Assembly (NCBI RefSeq): GCF_023715785.1
Contig: NZ_JAMBOX010000009.1
Span: forward strand, 124,001 to 188,000
Direction: 5' to 3'
From: Neobacillus niacini
Lineage (GTDB): Bacteria; Bacillota; Bacilli; Bacillales; Cytobacillaceae
DNA: 64,000 nt
In this document: positions 52,229-60,765 of the stretch, one piece after another
How the letters are laid out: each line of letters opens with the position of its first letter
Position numbering within the stretch: position 1 is the first letter of the stretch
Made by a program: the position numbers and the translations under genes
Notes under the pieces: model-generated
Databases searched by the model: none
Told to the model about the DNA's origin: nothing
What the model saw: the letters and a program-made list of their open reading frames with translations, nothing else

Positions 52229-52879
52229 ATGAAGGAAATAATCATTAAAAAAACAGAAACTTTTGTACAGAATGAACTGAGTGAAGATTCTACCGGACAT
52301 GATTGGTTCCATGTGGACCGTGTCCGCAAGAATGCTATATATATATCTAAACAGGAAAGAACCGGCGATCCGTTCATTATCGAGATGGCAGCGCTGCTTC
52401 ACGATATCCCTGATGAAAAGCTAAATGACAGTGTGGAAAAAGGGGAGCAAAAACTCGATCTTTTTTTACATACCCTACAACTCACTGATGGTGACAAACA
52501 CCATATAAAAGAAATCATCAATACGATTTCCTATAAAGGCGGAAAGGGTGCAGAACTTACTTCGATTGAGGCGAAAATCGTCCAGGATTCGGATCGGCTT
52601 GATGCGATTGGCGCGATTGGGATTGCCAGGGCTTTCGCCTATGGAGGTAAAAAGGGCCAGCAAATCTATAATCCCGCGATTCAAGTAAGAACAGACATGA
52701 ATCTCGAAGAATATCGCAAAGGCAAATCTAGCAGCATCCATCATTTTTATGAAAAATTGTTAAAATTGAAAGATTTGTTAAATACAGAGACCGCCAAAGT
52801 TATGGCCGAAGAGCGTCATCGAATGATGGAGACATTTTTAGCACAATTTTATCGGGAATGGAATGGTCAAGAGTCATGA
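52229..52879 (+). CDS. ypgQ: HD-domain phosphohydrolase (YpgQ)
   Basis: A 216-residue metal-dependent HD hydrolase. The HD set is visible: GHDWFHVDRV (first His), ALLHDIPDEK (His-Asp) and VQDSDRLDAIGAIGIARAF (last Asp). B. subtilis YpgQ is a nucleotide pyrophosphohydrolase; a similar substrate is likely but not shown. Its stop overlaps the start of the next gene by four bases (ATGA). Confidence 0.92.
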   Translation: MKEIIIKKTETFVQNELSEDSTGHDWFHVDRVRKNAIYISKQERTGDPFIIEMAALLHDIPDEKLNDSVEKGEQKLDLFLHTLQLTDGDKHHIKEIINTISYKGGKGAELTSIEAKIVQDSDRLDAIGAIGIARAFAYGGKKGQQIYNPAIQVRTDMNLEEYRKGKSSSIHHFYEKLLKLKDLLNTETAKVMAEERHRMMETFLAQFYREWNGQES

Positions 52880-54765
52880 AAATGTTGACAGTAGAAAATG
52901 TTTCAAAAACATACGGCGAAAAACAATTATTTCAACAGATTTCCTTTACAATTGCCGAAAAAGAGCGGGTGGGACTGATCGGTGTTAATGGTACTGGAAA
53001 ATCATCCTTATTAAAGATTGTTGCTGGAATCGACCAGCCGGATGATGGGGCGGTTATTTCCGGAAAGGATTATACCATATCCTACTTGCCGCAGCAGCCT
53101 GATTTCGCTTCTGATAAAACGGTATTGGAGCAAGTGTTTCACGGCGATGCCCCGATCTTAAAATTGATGCGGGAATATGAAAATACCTTATTAGAATTGA
53201 ATGCTGCTCCCAACGATACCAGAATCCAAGACAACCTTTTCCGCATGCAAAAACAAATGGATGCTATCGATGGCTGGGATGCCAGCACTAACGCAAAGTC
53301 GATCCTTACCAAATTGGGGATTGAAGATTTTAGCCAAAGGGTTGGCTATATGTCCGGCGGGCAAAAGAAAAGGGTTGCCTTGGCCCAGGTTTTAATTGCC
53401 GAACCCGATTTGTTGATTTTAGATGAGCCGACCAACCATCTTGATTTTGATACGGTGAAGTGGCTTGAGGATTATTTGAGCAGATATCAAGGCTCGATTT
53501 TGCTTGTCACCCACGATCGTTACTTTTTGGACCGAGTCACAAACCGCATGTTTGAATTGGACGGCGGCAATCTTTACAGCTATAAAGGCAATTATGCTGC
53601 CTTCTTGGAATCAAAAGCAATTCGTGAAGAGAATGAAGCGGCCACTTATGAAAAGCAAAAAAATCTGTTTAGAAGAGAGCTTGAATGGATTCGTCGCGGT
53701 GCTAAGGCCAGATCTACTAAGCAAAAGGCGAGAATTCAACGTTTTGATGAGTTGGATGATAAACTTTCTAGCGGTAAACCTTCGGGTGAAAAGCTGGATA
53801 TCTCCTTAAACGGCAGCCGGCTCGGTAAGCAGGTGTTTGAGCTAAAGAACGGATCCAAACGTTACGGCTCGAAAACAATTCTTAACCATTTTGATTTACT
53901 GGTTAAACCAGGCGATCGAATTGGCATCATTGGTAAGAACGGGACGGGTAAATCAACATTATTGAATATCCTTGCCAAACGAATTCCGATTGATGAAGGG
54001 GAGTTTATCATGGGGCAAACCGTGAAAATTGCCTACTATACCCAGGAAGGCGAGGATATGGACGAGAACAAGCGGATGATTGAATATATCAAGGAAACGG
54101 CGCAAATTGTCGAGACCTCTGATGGTAAAACGATATCTGCCGCACAAATGCTCGAGCGCTTCTTGTTTCCGTCCTATACCCACGGCACCCCAATCCGTAA
54201 ACTGTCGGGAGGAGAAAAACGCCGCTTGTATTTGTTAAAAATATTGATGACGGCACCAAATGTCCTGCTGCTCGACGAGCCAACCAATGATTTGGACACC
54301 CAGACCTTGACAGTGCTGGAAGACTATCTGGAAGAATTTCCTGGTGTTGTGATTACTGTTTCTCACGACCGCTATTTTCTCGATAAAGTGGCCGAACAGC
54401 TGCTGGTGCTCCAGGGAGAAGGGATTATTGATTACTTCTATGGGAATTACAGCGAGTATTTAGAAAAAGAGGCTGCCCAGGAAGCGCAAAAAACAACTGC
54501 CGCTCCAAAGCCTGTTGCGAAAGCTCCGGAAAAGGAAAAAAGGAAAAAAATGACCTTTAAAGAGACGAAAGAATGGGAAGAAATTGATGACATCATCGCC
54601 GAGACAGAAGCGGCACTTGAAGAAGTGTCAGCCGAAATGGCGACGGCCGGCAGTGATTTCACTAAATTACAAGAATTAATGAAAAAAGAGGCAGAGCTTA
54701 ACGAAAAGCTTGAATACTTAATGGAACGCTGGGAATACCTCGCAGAACTAGCCGAAAGTATGTAA
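52876..54765 (+). CDS. ABC-F family ATPase (YfmR/Uup-like)
   Basis: Cytosolic, translation-associated ATPase with two ABC domains and no membrane part, 629 residues. Walker A: GVNGTGKSS and GKNGTGKST; signatures: MSGGQKKR and LSGGEKRR; Walker B: LLILDEPTNHLD and LLLDEPTNDLD. The linker (P-site tRNA interaction motif region) contains EWIRRGAKARSTKQKAR. The C-terminal coiled-coil tail starts near 540. Closest remembered match is B. subtilis YfmR, a factor that rescues stalled ribosomes. Coupled to ypgQ by the ATGA overlap. Confidence 0.93.
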   Translation: MKMLTVENVSKTYGEKQLFQQISFTIAEKERVGLIGVNGTGKSSLLKIVAGIDQPDDGAVISGKDYTISYLPQQPDFASDKTVLEQVFHGDAPILKLMREYENTLLELNAAPNDTRIQDNLFRMQKQMDAIDGWDASTNAKSILTKLGIEDFSQRVGYMSGGQKKRVALAQVLIAEPDLLILDEPTNHLDFDTVKWLEDYLSRYQGSILLVTHDRYFLDRVTNRMFELDGGNLYSYKGNYAAFLESKAIREENEAATYEKQKNLFRRELEWIRRGAKARSTKQKARIQRFDELDDKLSSGKPSGEKLDISLNGSRLGKQVFELKNGSKRYGSKTILNHFDLLVKPGDRIGIIGKNGTGKSTLLNILAKRIPIDEGEFIMGQTVKIAYYTQEGEDMDENKRMIEYIKETAQIVETSDGKTISAAQMLERFLFPSYTHGTPIRKLSGGEKRRLYLLKILMTAPNVLLLDEPTNDLDTQTLTVLEDYLEEFPGVVITVSHDRYFLDKVAEQLLVLQGEGIIDYFYGNYSEYLEKEAAQEAQKTTAAPKPVAKAPEKEKRKKMTFKETKEWEEIDDIIAETEAALEEVSAEMATAGSDFTKLQELMKKEAELNEKLEYLMERWEYLAELAESM

Positions 54766-54840
54766 AGCATCATACATGAATGAACCTTATCCATTATGTT
54801 AAACTTGTAAAAAGAATATTATGAGAATAAGGTGAGTAAG

Positions 54841-55980
54841 ATGAAAATTAAGTCTATCGAACCGACGCCAAGCCCAAATACAATGAAAATCAATCTTGAC
54901 CAAGAGCTGCCAATGGGAAAAAGCCATAATTATAAAAAAGAAACAGCATCGGGAGCACCCGCAGTAATTCAAGCCATACTGCAAATTGAGGGCATCAAGG
55001 GCGTTTACCATGTTGCTGATTTTCTGGCCGTCGAACGAAACGCCAAGTATGACTGGAAGGAATTGCTGCCACAGGTCCGTCAGGCATTCGGCGAGAAGGC
55101 ACAAGGGATGGAACAGACCGGAACAGCCATCAACGACCACTTCGGCGAGATAAAAGTGGAGGTCCAGATGTTCAAAGGGATTCCACTTCAAGTAAAATTA
55201 ACCGATGGAACTACTGAAAAAAGGTTCGGGATGCCGGAGTATTTTTTAAAAGCTAGAGAAAAAGCACAGCTTCAAGAAGATAACTATATTTTGCTGCGGA
55301 AATGGGATAATAAAGGGGTTCGCTACGGCGATATGGATCAAGTCGGCCCGGAGGTAGTAGAGGAATTAATTGCCGCTTATCCGATGGAACGGCTTGACGA
55401 ACTGGTCCAAAAGGCGCAAACACCTGATTCTACATCCGAGCTAAAGCAAAAACGGCCTCGAAAAAAGGTCACATTGGAAGATTTGCAAAATCCTGACTGG
55501 CAAATCCGTTATCAGCTCCTCGAGCAAATGGATGACCCGGAAATGGAAGATTTGCCTGTACTGGAAAAGGCCCTTTCAGATGAAAAGCCATCCATTCGCA
55601 GATTAGCGACTGTTTATTTGGGAATGATTGAGGATAAATTCGTATTGCCGCTGTTGTATAAAGCGCTGAATGACAAGACGGTGACAGTCCGCAGAACCGC
55701 AGGAGATTGCTTGTCAGATCTTGGATTCCCTGAAGCCCAGGACGAGATGGCCAAGGCGTTAAAAGATCCAAGCAAATTGGTGCGCTGGCGGGCAGCCATG
55801 TTTCTCTACGAAGTTGGCGGCGAACGGGCGCTTCCTGCATTGAGGGCAGTGGAAAATGACCCTGAATTCGAGGTCAGCATGCAAATCAAAATGGCGATTG
55901 AACGAATCGAAGGCGGCGAAGAGGCAAAAGGTTCTGTCTGGAAACAAATGACAGAAGCGAGGAAAACAGAAAAGGAATAA
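54841..55980 (+). CDS. ypgR: YpgR/CvfC-type protein: Nfu N-terminal domain plus HEAT repeats
   Basis: A 379-residue protein. The N-terminal 90 residues resemble the NifU/Nfu scaffold N domain (SIEPTPSPNTMKINLDQELP, IEGIKGVYHVADFLAVER). The C-terminal part has HEAT-like repeats (about 220-360: VLEKALSDEKPSIRRLATVYLG, LLYKALNDKTVTVRRTAGDCL, split here by reading). The family is called conserved virulence factor C in Staphylococcus; function unclear. ATG 54841 has AAGGTGAG upstream. No cluster-binding CxxC is visible. Confidence 0.88.
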   Translation: MKIKSIEPTPSPNTMKINLDQELPMGKSHNYKKETASGAPAVIQAILQIEGIKGVYHVADFLAVERNAKYDWKELLPQVRQAFGEKAQGMEQTGTAINDHFGEIKVEVQMFKGIPLQVKLTDGTTEKRFGMPEYFLKAREKAQLQEDNYILLRKWDNKGVRYGDMDQVGPEVVEELIAAYPMERLDELVQKAQTPDSTSELKQKRPRKKVTLEDLQNPDWQIRYQLLEQMDDPEMEDLPVLEKALSDEKPSIRRLATVYLGMIEDKFVLPLLYKALNDKTVTVRRTAGDCLSDLGFPEAQDEMAKALKDPSKLVRWRAAMFLYEVGGERALPALRAVENDPEFEVSMQIKMAIERIEGGEEAKGSVWKQMTEARKTEKE

Positions 55981-56000
55981 AGAATGGAGTGTTGGAAAAT

Positions 56001-56435
56001 ATGTCAAATGCGTATGAAGAATATATGAAACAAATCATTCAGCCGATGCGCGCTGAACTGACAAGAGCAGGCTTTGCAGAACTTACCACAGCAGAGGAAG
56101 TAGAGAAATTTATGGAAACTGCAGATGGGACTACACTTGTTGTCGTCAATTCCGTTTGTGGCTGCGCTGCCGGTTTGGCCCGTCCCGCGGTGACACAGGC
56201 AGTTCAGAACAGCGGCAAGAAACCGGACTATTTGGTAACTGTCTTCGCCGGACAGGACAAGGAAGCGACCGCCAAAATGCGCGAATACTTTGAAGGAATC
56301 GAGCCATCATCGCCGTCGATGGCCCTTGTAAAAGATAAAAAGGTGGTTCACTTTATTCCGCGCCACGACATCGAAGGCATGCCGATGGAAACCGTCATGC
56401 AAAATGTGCTTGGTGCAATCGAAAAATATTGCTGA
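56001..56435 (+). CDS. brxA: Bacilliredoxin BrxA
   Basis: Thiol-disulfide oxidoreductase that removes bacillithiol from proteins after oxidative stress; 144 residues, nearly identical in layout to B. subtilis YphP. The redox motif CGC is C53-G-C55 (VVVNSVCGCAAGLARP), and EPSSPSMALVKD and FIPRHDIEG follow. ATG 56001 has GGAGTGTTGGAA upstream; an earlier in-frame start at 55989 overlaps that site. It implies that the organism makes bacillithiol. Confidence 0.96.
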   Translation: MSNAYEEYMKQIIQPMRAELTRAGFAELTTAEEVEKFMETADGTTLVVVNSVCGCAAGLARPAVTQAVQNSGKKPDYLVTVFAGQDKEATAKMREYFEGIEPSSPSMALVKDKKVVHFIPRHDIEGMPMETVMQNVLGAIEKYC

Positions 56436-56438
56436 CAG

Positions 56439-56466
56439 AAAGGACGATGATCAGTCGTCCTTTTTT
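56439..56466 (+). terminator. brxA terminator
   Basis: AAAGGACGA-tgatcag-TCGTCCTTTTTT. Confidence 0.9.
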
Positions 56467-56490
56467 GGCAAATAGGAATGGATTGATACG

Positions 56491-57264
56491 ATGTTTGTGA
56501 CAACCGGAGGACGCACCAATCAATACATGATTGATAAAGCAAAAGGAATAGCGGATGCCCTTGATGTCATGTATGTTCCTAGAAGAAAAAAATCAATTCA
56601 TCTGCTGCAGCATGATTGCGACAGCGATTGTCTAGTAGTTGGAAAAGAGCGGCTGGAATTATATAAAAAAGGCGAGACAGAACCATTTTTCTTTCATCCC
56701 AACTCTGCCATGTTCCGCATAAAGCGGCTATTGCGAGGGGAACATGACCCTTTTGCACAAGCAGCGCAGCTGTCAAAAGGGAAAAAAATCCTCGACTGTA
56801 CCCTTGGACTGGCCGGCGATGCCATTGTGGCCAGCTTTTTAACCGGGAAGAGTGGACAAGTTATAGGAATTGAAGGGCAAAAATATGTGGCTTATATTGT
56901 CCAAGAAGGCCTGTGCACATGGGACCCTGGTTTTTCCGAAATGAAGGAGGCGAGGGAGCGGATTGAGGTTGTTCGCGCTCCGGCATTTCAATTTTTAAAA
57001 AGCCTGCCTGATGCCTCGTACGACTGCGTATACTTTGACCCGATGTTTGATGAAAATATTCGAGAATCTTTTGGAATCAGGGGCTTAACGAAATTTGCCA
57101 TTAACGATGAATTTGACGATGCGCTGATTATGGAGGCCTTAAGGGTCACGAAATCACGGGTTGTCTTAAAGGACCATTATAAAAGCGACCGTTTTGAAAA
57201 ATTCGGATTTAAGGTATCAGTCAGAAAAAATGCCAAATTTCATTTTGGTTTTATTGAAAAATAG
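56491..57264 (+). CDS. ypiP: Class I SAM-dependent methyltransferase (YpiP/RsmJ-like)
   Basis: A 257-residue Rossmann methyltransferase. The SAM motif is LDCTLGLAGDAIVASFL, followed by GIEGQ (acidic loop variant) and the catalytic-like YFDPMFDENI. The DPMF motif and layout recall 16S rRNA methyltransferase RsmJ (DUF548), but target and base are not established. ATG 56491 has AATAGGAATGG, a weak site. It lies beside brxA, as ypiP does in B. subtilis. Confidence 0.82.
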   Translation: MFVTTGGRTNQYMIDKAKGIADALDVMYVPRRKKSIHLLQHDCDSDCLVVGKERLELYKKGETEPFFFHPNSAMFRIKRLLRGEHDPFAQAAQLSKGKKILDCTLGLAGDAIVASFLTGKSGQVIGIEGQKYVAYIVQEGLCTWDPGFSEMKEARERIEVVRAPAFQFLKSLPDASYDCVYFDPMFDENIRESFGIRGLTKFAINDEFDDALIMEALRVTKSRVVLKDHYKSDRFEKFGFKVSVRKNAKFHFGFIEK

Positions 57265-57268
57265 CAGG

Positions 57269-57299
57269 AAAATTGGAAACTGTATTTTCCAATTTTACA
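57269..57299. terminator. Hairpin after ypiP
   Basis: AAAATTGGAAA-ctgta-TTTTCCAATTTT is a strong AT stem directly after the stop codon; the T-run is short. Confidence 0.6.
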
Positions 57300-57369
57300 A
57301 AAAAAGGAGTATAATACATTTTGTATAGGCGTTAAAATATAAAGTCGGTCGAAGTGAGGTGAGCTGTGA

Positions 57370-57963
57370 GTGAAAAGTTGGGCGCGTAAGTCACTGTTTG
57401 TTTTAATTTCAGTTTTAACGTTTGGACTGGTAACTCCTACCCAGCTCTTAAATGCTGTTAATGCCGAAGGGCCGGCTGAACGTGATGTCCTTGAAGTTCC
57501 ATCGTCTGAGAACGGCTTCACGCAGGTCCATGAATACTTAGAAGAATCAGAGTTTGATAGAGAAGAGTTTGTAAGGGAAATGATCACTTCCGCAGAACTC
57601 CAATCCTATCAAAAGTTTGGCAGTAAAATAAAGCCGGTGATTGAAAACGAATTTAGGGATGTAATCTTGCCAAAAATAGAAATGGCGATTGCAGAAACTG
57701 CAGCCCTTTTCCCGGAGAATGACCTGAAAAATTTGGCCATAACAGAATTTCCCGGCGCTGGCGTTTCTGAGAAAATTTTTCATATAAAAAACCGATTAAC
57801 AGGGAAAGATATTTTACGATTCCATGTAAGACGCGACAATCCGCCACAAGCAGGATACTGGTTTAATTTCCATTATCATACCTATCATGATGAGTTTCAA
57901 TCCCACCATGATCTCGGGTCAATTTATTGGGATAAAAATACTCCGCCAAACTGGATGAGTTGA
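57370..57963 (+). CDS. ypjP: YpjP family protein, predicted exported
   Basis: A 197-residue protein with an N-terminal signal-like hydrophobic segment (KSLFVLISVLTFGLVTP, preceded by MKSWARK), then a mainly polar domain ending in an aromatic/His-rich stretch (GYWFNFHYHTYHDEFQSHHD). Family YpjP; function unknown. The start GTG 57370 follows GAGGTGAG. The His-rich end could bind metal, but this is speculation. Confidence 0.85.
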   Translation: MKSWARKSLFVLISVLTFGLVTPTQLLNAVNAEGPAERDVLEVPSSENGFTQVHEYLEESEFDREEFVREMITSAELQSYQKFGSKIKPVIENEFRDVILPKIEMAIAETAALFPENDLKNLAITEFPGAGVSEKIFHIKNRLTGKDILRFHVRRDNPPQAGYWFNFHYHTYHDEFQSHHDLGSIYWDKNTPPNWMS

Positions 57964-57977
57964 TGCCAATAATCACC

Positions 57978-57998
57978 AAATAAAAAAATCTTTTATTT
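57978..57998 (+). terminator. AT-rich hairpin after ypjP
   Basis: AAATAAAA-aaatc-TTTTATTT, ending just before the ECF promoter; a weak terminator or spacer structure. Confidence 0.5.
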
Positions 57999-57999
57999 G

Positions 58000-58025
58000 T
58001 GAAACCTTTTTATGAAAAACTCGTA
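58000..58025 (+). promoter_or_regulatory. SigW-type ECF sigma promoter of the ter operon
   Basis: TGAAAC (58000-58005), exactly 16 bases, CGTA (58022-58025), 32 bases before the terD start. This is a perfect match to the extracytoplasmic-function pattern used by SigW (and overlapping SigM/SigX) in Bacillus, which also drives yceCDEF in B. subtilis. Confidence 0.8.
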
Positions 58026-58057
58026 AATAGACTATTACCAAATTAGGAGGAATGAAC

Positions 58058-58639
58058 ATGGCAATAAGTTTATCAAAAGGACAAAAAGTTGATTTAACAA
58101 AAACAAATCCAGGATTGACTAAGGTAGTTGTCGGTCTTGGCTGGGACACAAATAAATATGACGGCGGTCATGACTTTGACCTAGATGCTTCAGTGTTCTT
58201 ATTAGGCGAAAATGGAAAAGTTACAAGTGAAACAGATTTTGTTTTCTACAACAATCCTCAGGGTGGAAATGGCTCTGTCGTACATACTGGAGACAACCGT
58301 ACTGGTGCCGGTGATGGAGATGACGAGCAAGTAAAGATTGACTTGTCAGCAGTTCCTGCCAATATCCAGCGCATCGCATTTACGATTACGATTCATGATG
58401 CGGCTAGCAGAAATCAGAATTTCGGACAGGTGTCTAACGCTTATGCCCGTATTTTCAATGATGCATCCGGGGAAGAACTGATTCGTTATGACTTAGGGGA
58501 AGATTTCTCCATTGAGACAGCAATCGTTGTTGGAGAATTGTATCGTCATAATGGCGAATGGAAATTCAGTGCCATCGGCAGCGGCTACCAAGGCGGTTTG
58601 GCGGCACTCGCTACAGACTTCGGTTTGCAGGTTGGATAA
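58058..58639 (+). CDS. TerD family stress protein
   Basis: Calcium-binding TerD-fold protein of 193 residues, as in B. subtilis YceD/YceE. Motifs: [28 protein letters not shown], the Ca-site segment [20 protein letters not shown] and the C-terminal [14 protein letters not shown] end. ATG 58058 is eight bases after AGGAGG; ATG 58052 is too close to the site. First gene of the ter operon behind the ECF promoter; a terminator hairpin separates it from terC, which would make TerD the most abundant product. Confidence 0.93.
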   Translation: MAISLSKGQKVDLTKTNPGLTKVVVGLGWDTNKYDGGHDFDLDASVFLLGENGKVTSETDFVFYNNPQGGNGSVVHTGDNRTGAGDGDDEQVKIDLSAVPANIQRIAFTITIHDAASRNQNFGQVSNAYARIFNDASGEELIRYDLGEDFSIETAIVVGELYRHNGEWKFSAIGSGYQGGLAALATDFGLQVG

Positions 58640-58653
58640 TAGTAGATAATTCA

Positions 58654-58681
58654 AGAGACCCAGCGCTCGCTGGGTCTTTTT
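58654..58681 (+). terminator. Terminator/attenuator between terD and terC
   Basis: AGACCCAGCG-ct-CGCTGGGTCT followed by TTTT. No new promoter is obvious before terC, so partial read-through is likely. Confidence 0.85.
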
Positions 58682-58718
58682 ACAAAAATTCGTGATACAT
58701 CCAGGAGGAATTTTTTTA

Positions 58719-59501
58719 ATGTCGGTTTTACAGGGAATTATTGATACGTATGCACAATTTTTTAATTGGGAAATGTGGGGTGAGGTATTAACAGACCCGG
58801 TTTCTTGGGGACTTATTGGTACGCTTGTTATTCTTGAAGGGCTGCTTTCAGCCGACAACGCCTTGGTTCTGGCGGTTATGGTTAAGCATTTGCCGGAAAA
58901 ACAGCGGAAAAAGGCATTATTTTATGGATTATTAGGTGCATATATATTTCGTTTTATCGCGATTGGCGTCGGTGTTTTCCTCATTAAGCTTTGGTGGGTC
59001 AAGCTAATAGGAGCAGGGTATCTTGCTTGGCTGTCCATTAAGTACTTTATCGATAAACGTAACGAATCACAAGCGGAAGATGAGGAAGAACACGGAATCA
59101 ATAAAGGTGGATTGCTTATCAGGTTATTTGGTACCTTCTGGGGAACGGTTGCAGCGGTTGAGTTAATGGATATTGCTTTTTCCGTTGACAGCGTCCTGGC
59201 TGCCTTTGGTGTAAGTGAACAAGTCTGGGTACTATTATTAGGGGGAATGCTCGGTGTCTTAATGATGCGGGGAATTGCAGGTGTGTTTTTGAAGCTAATT
59301 GACCGTGTACCGGAGCTTGAAACAACTGCCTATATATTAATTCTCTTAATTGCTCTGAAAATGCTTCTTGCTATCCCTCAAATCGGAATTCATGTAGAGC
59401 ATACTACCTTCTTTATCATCTTATTAATTACCTTTGCGGTAACGTTTGTCGTTCACTTTATGAACAAAAAGAAGGAAGCCGGCAAAGGACAACAATCATA
59501 A
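58719..59501 (+). CDS. terC: TerC family integral membrane protein
   Basis: A 260-residue membrane protein with about seven helices and the conserved acidic motif EGLLSADNALVLA in the first half, mirrored by ELMDIAFSVDSVLAAF in the second. This is the TerC/YceF family, implicated in metal (Mn) export and membrane stress. A charged loop lies near 115-130. AGGAGG precedes ATG 58719. Second gene of the ter operon. Confidence 0.93.
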   Translation: MSVLQGIIDTYAQFFNWEMWGEVLTDPVSWGLIGTLVILEGLLSADNALVLAVMVKHLPEKQRKKALFYGLLGAYIFRFIAIGVGVFLIKLWWVKLIGAGYLAWLSIKYFIDKRNESQAEDEEEHGINKGGLLIRLFGTFWGTVAAVELMDIAFSVDSVLAAFGVSEQVWVLLLGGMLGVLMMRGIAGVFLKLIDRVPELETTAYILILLIALKMLLAIPQIGIHVEHTTFFIILLITFAVTFVVHFMNKKKEAGKGQQS

Positions 59502-59568
59502 TCTAGCTAAAAAGGGGGCTGACGCGAGTTGTCTCCCTTATTTTTTACCTGACTGAGGGGTTCGAAAA

Positions 59569-60765
59569 ATGAGGTTTTTTACATATTTTCATGAAGATGA
59601 GATTGAACAGTTTTTCTATCAAAAACCGCAAGAGTTCACGAAATATACCGAACGGGAGCTTTTGGCTTTCGGTTTGGGCGCAACCCTCTATATGCCGGCA
59701 ACCCGCCCGAATATCCATCAAGAAATTCTGTCAAAGAAGCATGCCGGATTAACCTCACTTGTTATCGACCTTGAGGACGCTGTCGGTGACCATCAGGTGC
59801 CACATGCGGAAGGCTTGCTCGTTGATGAGCTGTTAAAATTGTTTGTCGAGCATGATAAGGGGTTTATTACAACGGCCGATTTGCCGCTGATGTTTATAAG
59901 AATTCGCAGCCTTGAGCAGTTTGCCAGATTGATAGACCGGATGGGAGAAGCATCCAAACTCCTCACCGGAGTGGTAATTCCCAAGTTTTCATCTGAAAGC
60001 GGCGCGGAAATTCTGAAACAGGTGCAGCAAATACATACCGAACAGCATCCTTTCTATGCGATGCCGATACTTGAATCTCCCAAAATCATCCATAAGGAAA
60101 CGAGAATGGAAGAATTGTTGGGCATCAAAAAAATAGCCGACTGCTCTAGGGATCATATCCTTAATATCCGCATAGGGGCCACCGATTTTAGCGGCTTGTA
60201 TGGAATTCGCCGCAGTGCCGATACAACCGTTTACGATATTGCCGTTTTAAGAGACTGTATTTCTGATATTATCAATGTTTTTGGGAGACATGAAAGCCCC
60301 TATGTCGTATCGGGTCCGGTCTGGGAGTATTTTTCCGCCAAAGACAGGGTGTTAAAGCCGCAACTCAGGGCAACTCCATTTCGGGAACGCTATGGGGATG
60401 AAGGCATTAAATGGCGCAGAAAACTGATTGATGACCACCTCGATGGGTTAATCGAGGAAACGATGCTGGATATTGCTAATGGCATTACGGGAAAGACAAT
60501 TATTCATCCTTCACATATTAAAGTGGTTCAGGCCCTAAATGTTGTTTCCTATGAGGAATATATTGATGCCATCAATATCGTAAACGCAGCAACTGGGAAT
60601 ATCGGGGTCGTTAAAAGCGATTTTGCCAATAAAATGAACGAAATTAAGCCCCATTATTATTGGGCACAAAAAACGATTTTTAAATCAAAGCTTTTCGGGG
60701 TGTTACATGAAGAATTCACAAACATTGACCTTATTAAAAAAGAAGTCTACGTTTCGTATTCTTGA
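59569..60765 (+). CDS. HpcH/HpaI-like C-C bond lyase of the Ter module
   Basis: A 398-residue TIM-barrel protein related to citrate lyase beta/malate synthase-like aldolases: LYMPATRPNIHQEILSKK, LVIDLEDAVGD (metal-binding acidic pair), and the later IRIGATDFSGLYGIRR and HPSHIKVVQ segments. It belongs to the group found in Ter biosynthetic operons. Substrate unknown. GAGGGG precedes the ATG. Its 3' end overlaps the next gene by 59 bases. Confidence 0.87.
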   Translation: MRFFTYFHEDEIEQFFYQKPQEFTKYTERELLAFGLGATLYMPATRPNIHQEILSKKHAGLTSLVIDLEDAVGDHQVPHAEGLLVDELLKLFVEHDKGFITTADLPLMFIRIRSLEQFARLIDRMGEASKLLTGVVIPKFSSESGAEILKQVQQIHTEQHPFYAMPILESPKIIHKETRMEELLGIKKIADCSRDHILNIRIGATDFSGLYGIRRSADTTVYDIAVLRDCISDIINVFGRHESPYVVSGPVWEYFSAKDRVLKPQLRATPFRERYGDEGIKWRRKLIDDHLDGLIEETMLDIANGITGKTIIHPSHIKVVQALNVVSYEEYIDAINIVNAATGNIGVVKSDFANKMNEIKPHYYWAQKTIFKSKLFGVLHEEFTNIDLIKKEVYVSYS

